Assembly: GCA_025359505.1 (NCBI GenBank)
Contig: JANYHH010000125.1
Span: forward strand, 1-55,536
Reading direction: 5' to 3'
DNA: 55,536 nt
Origin: Deinococcales bacterium
Lineage (GTDB): Bacteria > Deinococcota > Deinococci > Deinococcales > JAAFIG01
The stretch's first letter is position 1. Each line of letters starts with the position of its first letter. Under the pieces are notes generated by a model. It was not told where the DNA came from. It did no database searches and was given only the letters and a program-made list of their open reading frames with translations. The translations under genes and the position numbers were made by a program. Positions 46,822 to 55,489 of this stretch are shown piece after piece.

Positions 46822-48354
46822 CTACAAACTCAGCGCCTCGAGTGGCTTTGACCCTTCCAGCAGCGGGTCGCCGTCCCAGAGTGTGAAGTCGGCAGCGCAG
46901 CCCGGTGCGATGCGCCCGTACCAGCTTTCCCAGCCCGCCGCCAGCGCCGGGCCGGTCGTATAACCGCGTAGCGTCTCGAGCCGCGTGATGGCTTGCTCAC
47001 TGTGCCACGGCTGACTGTCCGCACCCAAGCGCTGCACGGCCGCCTCGAAGCCCAGTACGGGATCTGGCGTGGCGACGGGTGCGTCGGAACCGAGCGCTAG
47101 CGTCGCGCCGCTGTTCAGTAAATCCCTGAAGGCGTAACTGCGTGCTGCTCGAGCTTCGCCGAGCAGCGCGTCAATCGTCGCCGTATCGCCCGGCAGTTGA
47201 ATCGGTTGGGCGCTGACAACGATGCCGAGCGCCGCGAAGCGCTTTAAATCGGGCAGGGTCAAGTGCTGCGCGTGTTCCAAGCGCAGCCGCAAGCCGCGCC
47301 GCTGCGCGATTGGCGCGAGCTGAGCCAGCACATCTAGCATTTGCGAGTTGGCGCAGTCGCCAATCGCGTGAATCACTGGACTGAAACCCAGCTCGAGCGC
47401 TCTGCGCCCGCGCTCGAGTACGGTCGCGGGGCTGTCCACCGCGACGCCGTACTCGTTGGGATACCCGTTGTACGCCTCAAACATCAGCGCCGTGCGACTG
47501 CCGAGCGCACCATCGGCAAAGAATTTCACGCCGCTCAGTTTCACTTTGTCTCCCAGCCCGCCGCGCAAACCCAGCGCCTCGATCGACTCGAGATCCGCGT
47601 GAGGGATACAGGCCCAAACGCGCAGATTCAACTCACCTCGAGCCTCGAGTTCTTGCACCGCCTGCAAGTAGAGGTTGGGTTCTAACGCCATCGTGTGAAC
47701 AGCCGTGAAGCCGTAGCGCCGCATCTGCGCGGCCGCCAAGCGCCCGGCGTTCACGGCGTCCTCCAAGCCGACAGTCGGTTGCACCCGTGTGACGAGCGCC
47801 ATTGCGTTCTCCAAAAGCGTGCCGGTCGGATGACCGCGCTCGTCGCGCACGATCACGCCGCCAGCAGGGTCGGGCGTGTCCGCAGTGACCCCAGCCAACT
47901 CGAGCACAGGTGAGTTGACCCACAGGCTGTGACCGTCCCTCGAGCGCAGTGCGACGGGCTGATGCGGCGCGACCGCATCGAGCATGGCTGCCGTCGGGTG
48001 CGCTGCGTCGTTCCACGCGCCCAAATTGAAGCCGCGCCCCAGCACCCAGCCATCTTTGAATTCCGCCAGCCGCGCCGCGACCCGCAAAACGGCTTCACCG
48101 CTCGAGCGCGTTCCCTCCAAGTTGATGCTGGAAAGCGAGAGGCCGTAACCGACGAGGTGAATGTGCGCGTCGGTGAGGCCCGGCGTCAAATGGAAATCGC
48201 GCTTGTCCAGCACGCTGGCGCTCGGTGCGAGTGCCAAGAGGTTTTCAAACGTACCGACCATCTGAATCTGCCCCGCGATCGTGAGCGCCGCATCGCAACG
48301 CTCTAAGCGGTCGTCCAGCGTCAACATGTTGCTGCGGATAATCGTCGCTTGCAT
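46822..48354 (-). CDS. YtcJ-like metal-dependent amidohydrolase
   Basis: 510 residues. The metal site begins with LTDAHIHL (HxH), and KFFADGALGSRTALM, VIHAIGD, LEHAQH and the late Asp in GSDAPVATPDPV follow, as in the amidohydrolase superfamily group 3. Members hydrolyse varied amides (for example N-substituted formamides). Substrate unknown. The ATG at 48354 lies seven bases after a TAAGCT box. Confidence 0.9.
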   Translation of the reverse strand: MQATIIRSNMLTLDDRLERCDAALTIAGQIQMVGTFENLLALAPSASVLDKRDFHLTPGLTDAHIHLVGYGLSLSSINLEGTRSSGEAVLRVAARLAEFKDGWVLGRGFNLGAWNDAAHPTAAMLDAVAPHQPVALRSRDGHSLWVNSPVLELAGVTADTPDPAGGVIVRDERGHPTGTLLENAMALVTRVQPTVGLEDAVNAGRLAAAQMRRYGFTAVHTMALEPNLYLQAVQELEARGELNLRVWACIPHADLESIEALGLRGGLGDKVKLSGVKFFADGALGSRTALMFEAYNGYPNEYGVAVDSPATVLERGRRALELGFSPVIHAIGDCANSQMLDVLAQLAPIAQRRGLRLRLEHAQHLTLPDLKRFAALGIVVSAQPIQLPGDTATIDALLGEARAARSYAFRDLLNSGATLALGSDAPVATPDPVLGFEAAVQRLGADSQPWHSEQAITRLETLRGYTTGPALAAGWESWYGRIAPGCAADFTLWDGDPLLEGSKPLEALSL

Positions 48355-48361
48355 CGTGATG

Positions 48362-48367
48362 AGCTTA
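48362..48367 (-). promoter_or_regulatory. -10 box of the amidohydrolase gene (leaderless)
   Basis: TAAGCT on the minus strand, seven bases before the ATG at 48354. Confidence 0.5.
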
Positions 48368-48396
48368 ACGCAAGGTCGCTCAATCGGCTTGAGCGT

Positions 48397-48701
48397 TCAA
48401 TCCAGCGGCTCGGTCACGCGCACGTTTTCGGCGTTCGCGGCCGGCAGCGCGGCCTCGAGCAGCCATGCCTCGTCGCGCCGTAAGCGCTCGAGCGCATCGG
48501 CGTGCGGGCAGAGAAAGCGCAGGTGAACGACGTACCCCGAACCGACTTCGTAGATGCAAGCCACGCTGTCTTCGCTCAGTCGCCCGCCGAGGTAATCGCC
48601 ATGCCATGCCGAATCTCCATCGCGCCACTGGCAGCTTGAAGATGAGGTTTCATCGCCTCGAGCGAGTCAGGGCTGCTGAACGCCCAAGCGCGAATCGTCA
48701 T
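48397..48701 (-). pseudogene. small gene broken by a frameshift, coupled to the DUF3293 gene
   Basis: The ATG at 48701 overlaps the stop of the upstream gene (ATGA). It encodes MTIRAWAFSSPDSLEAMKP and about 10 more sensible residues, then stops at 48576. The next frame takes over near 48625 with a clearly protein-like run (QWRDGDSAWHGDYLGG ... SVACIYEVGSGYVVHLRF) and ends at 48397 with LERLRRDEAWLLEAAL before it. The whole span is 305 bases, which is not a multiple of three. A one-base deletion or two-base insertion near the GCTGCCAGTGGCGC stretch explains it. Sequencing error cannot be excluded. Family unknown. Confidence 0.65.
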
Positions 48702-49129
48702 TGTGGATTAACTGGCTTGGCGTAGCACCACTCAGTTTCGCCGTCGTCGCACCAGACCAGCGCCACGCGCCCGGCTTCGCCGTGACAAATCGCGTTCTGA
48801 CCGTACTCGCGCCCAATTTTCACAACCTGATCCAGTGGCGCGTCCCAGATTAAGCAGCCATTTTCGCGCCAATCGCCGTTTGGACTCGAGCCGACGCTCT
48901 CAATACACGTCCAACCTCTTGCCGCGATCTCGAGCCGCATTCGCTGATTGCGCTCTGCGTTCTCCGCCTCGCTCCAAGCCTCGCTGCGCGGATTGGCGGC
49001 GGTGATCAGTGCGAACCTGCGCCCTTTGTACAGCTCGAGTCCAACGTCAACAGGGGAGAACACCCAACTGATCTCGCCCGCCGTGTAAACCGTCTCGAGG
49101 TACGCGCTTCTGAAGTCTTTTGGGTGCAT
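48698..49129 (-). CDS. DUF3293 domain protein
   Basis: 143 residues. It has the DUF3293 layout: YLETVY near the start, FALITAANPRSEAWSEAENAERN (residues about 39-61), a WRENGCLIWDAP core and GREYGQNAICHGEAGRVALVW. Function of the family is unknown. The ATG at 49129 lies seven bases after TAAAAT. The frameshifted gene follows with a 4-base overlap, so the two were a coupled pair. Confidence 0.8.
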   Translation of the reverse strand: MHPKDFRSAYLETVYTAGEISWVFSPVDVGLELYKGRRFALITAANPRSEAWSEAENAERNQRMRLEIAARGWTCIESVGSSPNGDWRENGCLIWDAPLDQVVKIGREYGQNAICHGEAGRVALVWCDDGETEWCYAKPVNPQ

Positions 49130-49136
49130 GGGTGTG

Positions 49137-49142
49137 ATTTTA
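49137..49142 (-). promoter_or_regulatory. -10 box of the DUF3293 gene (leaderless)
   Basis: TAAAAT on the minus strand, seven bases before the ATG at 49129. Confidence 0.55.
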
Positions 49143-49148
49143 CAGCTC

Positions 49149-49203
49149 GAGCTAGAGGGCGCAGCACGCTGCGCCCCTACGGAACGTCGTTCACGTCTAG
49201 CTC
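49149..49203. repeat. 55-bp element with terminal inverted repeats and inner hairpin
   Basis: GAGCTAGA (49149-49156) and TCTAGCTC (49196-49203) are perfect 8-bp inverted ends. Inside, GGGCGCAGC (49157-49165) pairs with GCTGCGCCC (49168-49176), followed by CTACGG. Related pieces occur at 28731-28794 and about 3467-3494. Confidence 0.6.
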
Positions 49204-49216
49204 TATTCTTCAGCGT

Positions 49217-50890
49217 TTATTTTGCCACGAACGCCAACGCGTTGGGCACGGTTCGCGCCCAACGAGCGCCGATCAACCCGTCTGCCAGCGCGATCTGAGC
49301 GCTCGAGCCGCTGTCCAGCCGCAGCGCGTCGCGCAGACCAGCATTGACCAGCGCACTGGCGAACTCCTCGGGCGTGCCCAGCTCGAGCATCGCCACGACG
49401 TACCAGCCGCGCCCGTCGATACCGAAGGCGACTTGCCGCGTCGCCCGCCAGATTTCGCCGTTTGTGTCAAAGCCTTCAAGTTTGCCGTTGACCGCAAACG
49501 CGCTGGCGCTGACGAGGCGCGGCCCGGCCGCCAGTGCCTCGGTCGCACCGAGCCAAGCCGCGTCGCTCGAGGTGATGGTCACGACTGCGCTCGAGCCAAC
49601 GATGCCACTGGCGTTCAGGGCTGGCAAGGCGTTCGGATCGAAAGTCAGCGTGACCTCTCCTAGCACAGGCGTGAACGTCGCATCGCTGCTCAAGCGAACC
49701 GCACCTCCCGCTAAGCTCAGCGTTGTGAAGCCCAGTCCGCCGACGCGGTTGAAGCCGTCGCCAACGAACATTGTCAGGTATTTGGGGTTGGGCGTCGGCT
49801 GAATGCTGTTGACAGTGTATTTGACACCGCCGATTCCGAGTTGCAACCTCGAAATCGGAGCGCCCCACAGCAGGCCGCTCGGGGTGAACCCGATGCCTGC
49901 CCGTACACCGCGCCAGTAGGAGAGCAGTTGACCGCTCGAGATCAGGTGATCCACGGCTTGCATGGTTGCCGGATCGAAGTACCCGCCGTTGACCGCGACG
50001 ACCGCGCCATTGTCACGCGCAAACTCGAGCGCGGTTTTCGCGCCGCCCCAAGGCGCAGCCAGCACTTTTGGGGCGTAGCGCATCGGGTCGATGCTGACGA
50101 GGTGCAGTTTGGATTTTTCGGTCAAACTGACCGCGTAGCTCACACCGAGCGGCGGCACGCCCGGACTGGGTGGGAGTGCGTCTCGAGGCTCGGTCGTGAC
50201 CGTCAGATTCGCGCCGTCCACCGTGACCCGCGCCTCGGCTCGCATCGTCAGGTCTAACTCGAGCATCGCATCATTGCCGCTCTGCCACAAGCGGGCGCGG
50301 CTCAAGCCGTCACCGCCAACGGGCAACGCGGTGTCGGCTGCGATGGTGTCGCGCAGCCGCAGCGTGAGGTGGTGTTGCGATTGCGCCTCAATGCGCCAAT
50401 CAGCCGCTCGAGACAGGTTGACACTGACCTGATTCGGGCGTCGCGTCGCCTGCCACGCCATGACCTGATTGAAGCCGCCCGTTGGTAAGACCCCCACGAA
50501 CTCGAGGTTGATCGCCGTTTCGCCCGTCGTCAACTTCGCCCCCAGCGCCCCCAGCACGCGCAAAGACACGACGGTCTGTCCGTCCACGGTTTCCACACTG
50601 GGCAGGTCAAGCATTGCGCCGCTTGCGTCAACCCAGCCGCTCGAGTCGCTGTACTCCACCCTCGAGTCACCCAGCACCAAGCGAATCCGCGACGCGTCAA
50701 GACCAGAGGTGGTCACATGCACCCCGAGGCGACCCAGCAGATTCAGCGCCAATGAAGGCTCAGTTGGGTCTGACCCGACAGCAGTGAGCAGCGGGTTGAA
50801 TGGCATCAGATTGCTGAGGATCGGGGCTGCACTGGCTCGCTCGAGCGCGAAGATGTAGAGAATTGCGGCAAAGATTGGCTTGATTCGCAT
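49217..50890 (-). CDS. exported NAGPA/phosphodiester-glycosidase domain protein
   Basis: 557 residues: signal peptide (MRIKPIFAAILYIFALERASAA). An N-terminal region (about 40-260) contains a copper-amine-oxidase-N-like segment (ETVDGQTVVSLRVLGALGAK) and AMIN-like strands. The C-terminal NAGPA domain (about 290-557) has VVAVNGGYFDP, the GFTPSGLLWG region and GIDGRGWYVVAMLELG...LRLDSGSSAQIAL. The family is linked to envelope polysaccharide processing. The start at 50890 is chosen for the signal peptide and GGGAG nine bases upstream. It is divergent from mglB. Confidence 0.85.
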   Translation of the reverse strand: MRIKPIFAAILYIFALERASAAPILSNLMPFNPLLTAVGSDPTEPSLALNLLGRLGVHVTTSGLDASRIRLVLGDSRVEYSDSSGWVDASGAMLDLPSVETVDGQTVVSLRVLGALGAKLTTGETAINLEFVGVLPTGGFNQVMAWQATRRPNQVSVNLSRAADWRIEAQSQHHLTLRLRDTIAADTALPVGGDGLSRARLWQSGNDAMLELDLTMRAEARVTVDGANLTVTTEPRDALPPSPGVPPLGVSYAVSLTEKSKLHLVSIDPMRYAPKVLAAPWGGAKTALEFARDNGAVVAVNGGYFDPATMQAVDHLISSGQLLSYWRGVRAGIGFTPSGLLWGAPISRLQLGIGGVKYTVNSIQPTPNPKYLTMFVGDGFNRVGGLGFTTLSLAGGAVRLSSDATFTPVLGEVTLTFDPNALPALNASGIVGSSAVVTITSSDAAWLGATEALAAGPRLVSASAFAVNGKLEGFDTNGEIWRATRQVAFGIDGRGWYVVAMLELGTPEEFASALVNAGLRDALRLDSGSSAQIALADGLIGARWARTVPNALAFVAK

Positions 50891-50941
50891 GCTTTCAACT
50901 CCCGAGGGCGATTCTGACCCGAGCAGATGAGGGTGCTTTGC

Positions 50942-50947
50942 TATACT
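50942..50947 (+). promoter_or_regulatory. -10 box of mglBA
   Basis: TATACT nine bases before the ATG at 50957, in the same string TTTGCTATACTC seen before the CNNM/CorC gene. Confidence 0.5.
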
Positions 50948-50956
50948 CGCTCCAGA

Positions 50957-51453
50957 ATGATTGAGCCAAGCATTGCCCTCTACGGCGAGGCGTTTAACCG
51001 CGTCAGCACTCTGCTGGATGACCTCCTGCAAAAAGCCCATGTTCGGTACGCGATGCTGGTGGATCGTAAGGGCTTCGTGCTGGCGCACCGCGAATCGCTG
51101 TGGGCGGTCAAACCGCCCGCGCTTGACTCCATCGCCACGCTGATCGCGGGCAACGCGGCCGCGACCAGTGCGCTGGCCAAACTCTTGGGTGAGCGCCGCT
51201 TCAACGAACTCGTCCATCAAGGCGAGCGCATCGGTTTGTATGTCGAAGAGGTCGCCAGTGAAGCGCTGCTGGTCGTGATTTTCGACGACACAGCGCCCAT
51301 CGGTCGCGTCAAACTTTACGCCAAGAAGTCCATCGAGGAAATTGAAACACTCTTGGAAAGTCTGGGGCCGCTCGAGATGCCAGATTTGAACCTCGGCGCG
51401 GACTTCGCATCATCGGCTGGCGCTCTGCTGGACGATCTGTTCAAGGTCAGCCG

Positions 51454-51457
<4 letters not shown>
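50957..51457 (+). CDS. mglB: MglB-like roadblock/LC7 protein
   Basis: 166 residues with a roadblock fold (about 10-125: helix [21 protein letters not shown], strand [17 protein letters not shown], helix [22 protein letters not shown]). In Myxococcus and Thermus, MglB is the GTPase-activating partner of MglA. A C-terminal extension (about 130-166) fits MglB. Its stop overlaps the mglA start (ATGA). The pair sets cell polarity in motile bacteria; the role in a Deinococcota cell is less clear. Confidence 0.88.
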
Positions 51458-52044
<587 letters not shown>

Positions 52045-52063
52045 CATCGCAATCGTAAAGTGC

Positions 52064-52069
52064 TACAGT
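52064..52069 (+). promoter_or_regulatory. -10 box of the DUF4157-Ntox15 gene (leaderless)
   Basis: TACAGT seven bases before the ATG at 52077. Confidence 0.5.
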
Positions 52070-52076
52070 TTAGGGT

Positions 52077-55000
52077 ATGACTCGGGAGCGTCTCCTTAAA
52101 CCCGTTGCTCAGGTGCAGCGTGCCCCCGAGGTTGCGCCGCGAAGTCAAGTCCCCGCGCAACCCGTGCAACTGGCTCGTTTGCCGCGCTCACTCGAGGTAG
52201 CACCCGTCACCCCCGTGATGCTCGAGGTGCAACGCTTTGAGCTGCAACGCCAAGCTGATCTCGAGACGCAACGGGTTCAAGCGCTCGAGCTTCAACGCGC
52301 TCACGATGATCGCCTCACCACTGCTCGAGCCGCGCAAAGCACGTGGCACGCCTCGAGTCTCAAATCAATCCCCATGCAACGCGCTGCTTCCGAACACACC
52401 CGCAGCGCTCGAGCTGTGCAATCCACTCGAGCCACTTTTACTATTCAACGCCAATCTGCACTGCTCGAAACGCTGATCGCGCAACGCTTTGAGCTGGAAG
52501 TCCGCCCAGCCCTGCCTAGCCTGCAACGCCAAGCTGATCTGACGCTCTCGCATGTCGCCGATCACTTCGGCAGTCAAGCGGCCGTGCAACTGGCTCGAGA
52601 CCCGGATCGCCTCTCGAGCTACGCGGGGTTCAAGAACGCTGGCGCGGACTTGGTGAAGAACTTTCGCACGCCCGGCTCGAGCCACACCATCCCGCAACTG
52701 GCAGAGGCGATTCAACGCTTTCGAGAGCCGATGCAACGCGCGGCTGTGGAATCGGCTGCCTATGCTGCATTCGGGTCACACCCAACGTATCCAAAGCAAC
52801 TTCAACGCGCCCTCGAGACTCGAGACCAGCAACTCGAAGTGCAACGAACAGCGTGGCAGCGTGAACTCGAGCCGGTCGCGCAACGCTTGGCTGAGCAAGC
52901 AGCCAGCGGTGAGGGTGCAGCCCAGCAAATTGAGGCAGCTCGAGGCAGCGGTCAACCACTGCCAGCGGGTGTGCGGGCGATGCTCGAGGCGAAATGGAAC
53001 ACGGATTTATCCAAGGTCAGAGTCCACACGGATTCGAGCGCTGCCAGCATCTCAAAGAAACTCAACGCCAAAGCGTTGACGACCGGGCAAGATATTTTCT
53101 TCGGGGCGAGCACGTTTAATCCCACGAGTCTCGAGGGACTGCAACTGATCGCGCATGAGGCGTGGCACACGGTGCAACAAGCGAATGGACTGGTGCAAGC
53201 GGGGATTGATCGCAGTCAAAGTCTCGAGGTGGAAGCGCGAGGTAAGGGGGCGGAATTCTCGAGCGGGGATGTCCAAGCTGCCTCGAGCGCATCTATGACT
53301 CTCTCGAGTGGCAAAGAATCCAAAGCTAAACGCACGACCCGCACAGCTTCACCCACCAGCGGCACACCGAGCACCACTCGAGGGAGCCGCACCAGCAAGA
53401 CCGTGCAGCGCAGCGCCACACCAGCCCCAGTGAGCCTGACCGCAACGACGACTCGAGTCACCGGGAATCTCGAGGAATTGGCCTCGAGCGCTCCGATCTT
53501 CGGTGCGCCAGTGCAACGCGCGAGTGACGGCACGGTGATTCAACGCGCGTGGTGGAACCCGTTCGACTGGGCGGTCGAGGGCGCGAAGTGGCTCGGCGCG
53601 TCGTTCATGCATGGTCTCGAGTTCCTTGGTGAGCAAGGCGCGAAAGCCTTCATGCAAGTGTTTTCTGCTGCTGCTAAATCGTTCGGTGCGACCGGTAAGC
53701 ACGTGCTCGAGGCGCTTAAGGGCATCGGCAAGAGCTTGTTGCAAGTCATCGCCAATCCCGGTGCGTTCGCCAGCAACCTGATCGCTGGCGTCAAATTGGG
53801 TTTCGGGAATTTCGTGACGAACGCCCCGCAGCACCTGAGCGGCATTCTCGGGGGTTGGCTCGGCGGCAAAGGCTTGAACCTGACGTTTCCCACGAAGCTC
53901 GAGCCGCTACCGATGCTGATGGCGCTGCTCTCGAGCCTGAACCTGGGCTGGGCGGGCATTCGAGCCAAGATCGCCAAGCAACTCGGGCCCAAAGGCAATC
54001 AAGCCATTGCGCTGGCCGAGAAGAGCGTGCCGATGATCTCGAGCTTGAGTGCTGGGTTGCACAAGGACGCCGATTTCACCAAGGCGATCATGCCGACGTT
54101 GAAAACCGAGGCGGTCGACGGGTTGAAAACCGCAGCGCAGGAGGGTCTGATCCGCGCGGGCATCAACGTCTTACTGAAACTGATCCCAGGGGCGGGCACG
54201 ATCAGCGCGATTTTCGATACGGTTAGCGTGCTGGTCAGTAAAGCCAGTGCGATTGCGAGTCTGGTCTCGAGTGTCACGGGCAGCTTCGCGGCAATCGCGG
54301 CGGGCAACCTCTCGAGCGCAGCGGCGGGTATTGAGCGGAGCTTGTCGGGTGGGATGCGGGTCGCACTGGATTTCGTGGCGAAGCTGGCAAAGATTGATAC
54401 CTTCATCGCTCGAGTCAGGGGCATCATTGGCAAGGTCACGACGAAAGTCTCGAGCGTGGCTGATCCGATTATTGCCAGGGCGGTGAAACTGATCCGACCG
54501 CTGCTGGGCAAGCTCGGTGGCAAGGGCGATCCAAACTCGACGAAGCATGGACTGAAAGACGGACGTTACGGCGAGGAGAGCTTCACGGCTGGTAAGGAAC
54601 CGCATCGCACGTGGCTGAGCGTCGCCTCGGGTAAACCGACCGTGATGATCGCCAGCGCGGAGAAACCCGCCAAGGAGCAGCTCGACGGCTGGCGCGATGA
54701 GGCAATTCAAAAAGGGCTGCAAGCACAGGTCGGCCCGTACATCGGGCAGGGTATGACGATTGTCAACCGCGCGGTGAAGAACCTCAACAAAGCCGCGAGT
54801 ACGACGACTGTGGACGCGGTGAAGATTACTGAGATGTGGAAGTCGGACGGTAAAGCGATTGCTCGGGTGGTGAAGGTCATCCGTGACGCGCTTGGGCCAG
54901 AGGTGAACTACGCGTTTTTCACCGACTCAAGTGGCGTGAAGCGCACGAAGCTGATCACGATTTCATTCCTCTGCCCGAAAGATTACAGTCGAGCTGGGCT

Positions 55001-55454
55001 GAGGGGCGAGTTCGTGCGTCAAGTCGAGGGGCAGCAGGCGGGCTTGAATAAATTGAGTGTGCCGGAGTGGTTCATGAACCGCTCGAACTTCCTCAGTGTC
55101 GGTAGGTCAAACCGGGAGCAGCGCCAATTTAGACAAGACAACAAAGAAGTCTGGGTCAACGACAAAATTCTCGAGATACAGACACGTCCCTACCTGCAAG
55201 GACTCTTAATCCAGTTACGAAAAGTTCTAGCTGCGGCTGAGATTAGCGATCTCCAAAATCTCACCACCACACCACGAATTCCAGCCGCTCGAGCCAGAAC
55301 GATTGCTGAACTGATTTGGAGAAAACAAGCAGCTCTGCATGATCCTGATCAAAACGCCGGAGGCAATGCGGCAGATATAACTAATGTAGGTGACGGAGCT
55401 AACTACTGGACACTTCTCAAGTTTGCACGTTCCCCACGCAATCTGAGACAATAG
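52077..55454 (+). CDS. DUF4157-containing polymorphic toxin with Ntox15 (Tde1-like) DNase domain
   Basis: 1125 residues. About 1-285: low-complexity, rich in QR, LQRQ, VQR and Arg/Ala. About 288-370: DUF4157 (LPAGVRAMLEAKWNTDLSKV, TGQDIFFG, then HEAWH at 360-364, a zinc HExxH motif). About 370-480: a disordered Ser/Thr linker. About 480-815: helical, hydrophobic segments (about 700-760, LIPGAGTISAIFDTVSVLVS) that may aid translocation. About 960-1115: Ntox15-like nuclease with EFVRQVEGQQAGLNKLSV, MNRSNFLSVGR and H1088-x-x-D1091 in LHDPDQNAGG. DUF4157 is known from cargo of extracellular contractile injection systems, Ntox15 from type VI DNases. An exported anti-bacterial or anti-host DNase is inferred. 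Confidence 0.85.
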   Translation: MTRERLLKPVAQVQRAPEVAPRSQVPAQPVQLARLPRSLEVAPVTPVMLEVQRFELQRQADLETQRVQALELQRAHDDRLTTARAAQSTWHASSLKSIPMQRAASEHTRSARAVQSTRATFTIQRQSALLETLIAQRFELEVRPALPSLQRQADLTLSHVADHFGSQAAVQLARDPDRLSSYAGFKNAGADLVKNFRTPGSSHTIPQLAEAIQRFREPMQRAAVESAAYAAFGSHPTYPKQLQRALETRDQQLEVQRTAWQRELEPVAQRLAEQAASGEGAAQQIEAARGSGQPLPAGVRAMLEAKWNTDLSKVRVHTDSSAASISKKLNAKALTTGQDIFFGASTFNPTSLEGLQLIAHEAWHTVQQANGLVQAGIDRSQSLEVEARGKGAEFSSGDVQAASSASMTLSSGKESKAKRTTRTASPTSGTPSTTRGSRTSKTVQRSATPAPVSLTATTTRVTGNLEELASSAPIFGAPVQRASDGTVIQRAWWNPFDWAVEGAKWLGASFMHGLEFLGEQGAKAFMQVFSAAAKSFGATGKHVLEALKGIGKSLLQVIANPGAFASNLIAGVKLGFGNFVTNAPQHLSGILGGWLGGKGLNLTFPTKLEPLPMLMALLSSLNLGWAGIRAKIAKQLGPKGNQAIALAEKSVPMISSLSAGLHKDADFTKAIMPTLKTEAVDGLKTAAQEGLIRAGINVLLKLIPGAGTISAIFDTVSVLVSKASAIASLVSSVTGSFAAIAAGNLSSAAAGIERSLSGGMRVALDFVAKLAKIDTFIARVRGIIGKVTTKVSSVADPIIARAVKLIRPLLGKLGGKGDPNSTKHGLKDGRYGEESFTAGKEPHRTWLSVASGKPTVMIASAEKPAKEQLDGWRDEAIQKGLQAQVGPYIGQGMTIVNRAVKNLNKAASTTTVDAVKITEMWKSDGKAIARVVKVIRDALGPEVNYAFFTDSSGVKRTKLITISFLCPKDYSRAGLRGEFVRQVEGQQAGLNKLSVPEWFMNRSNFLSVGRSNREQRQFRQDNKEVWVNDKILEIQTRPYLQGLLIQLRKVLAAAEISDLQNLTTTPRIPAARARTIAELIWRKQAALHDPDQNAGGNAADITNVGDGANYWTLLKFARSPRNLRQ

Positions 55455-55455
55455 C

Positions 55456-55487
55456 GGCTACTCCGTCCGACCAAGGAGAAAGTAGCC
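55456..55487 (+). promoter_or_regulatory. hairpin presenting the ribosome-binding site of the next gene
   Basis: GGCTACT (55456-55462) pairs with AGTAGCC (55481-55487). AAGGAG of the following gene lies in the 18-base loop and its ATG is two bases after the stem. Confidence 0.45.
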
Positions 55488-55489
55488 AC

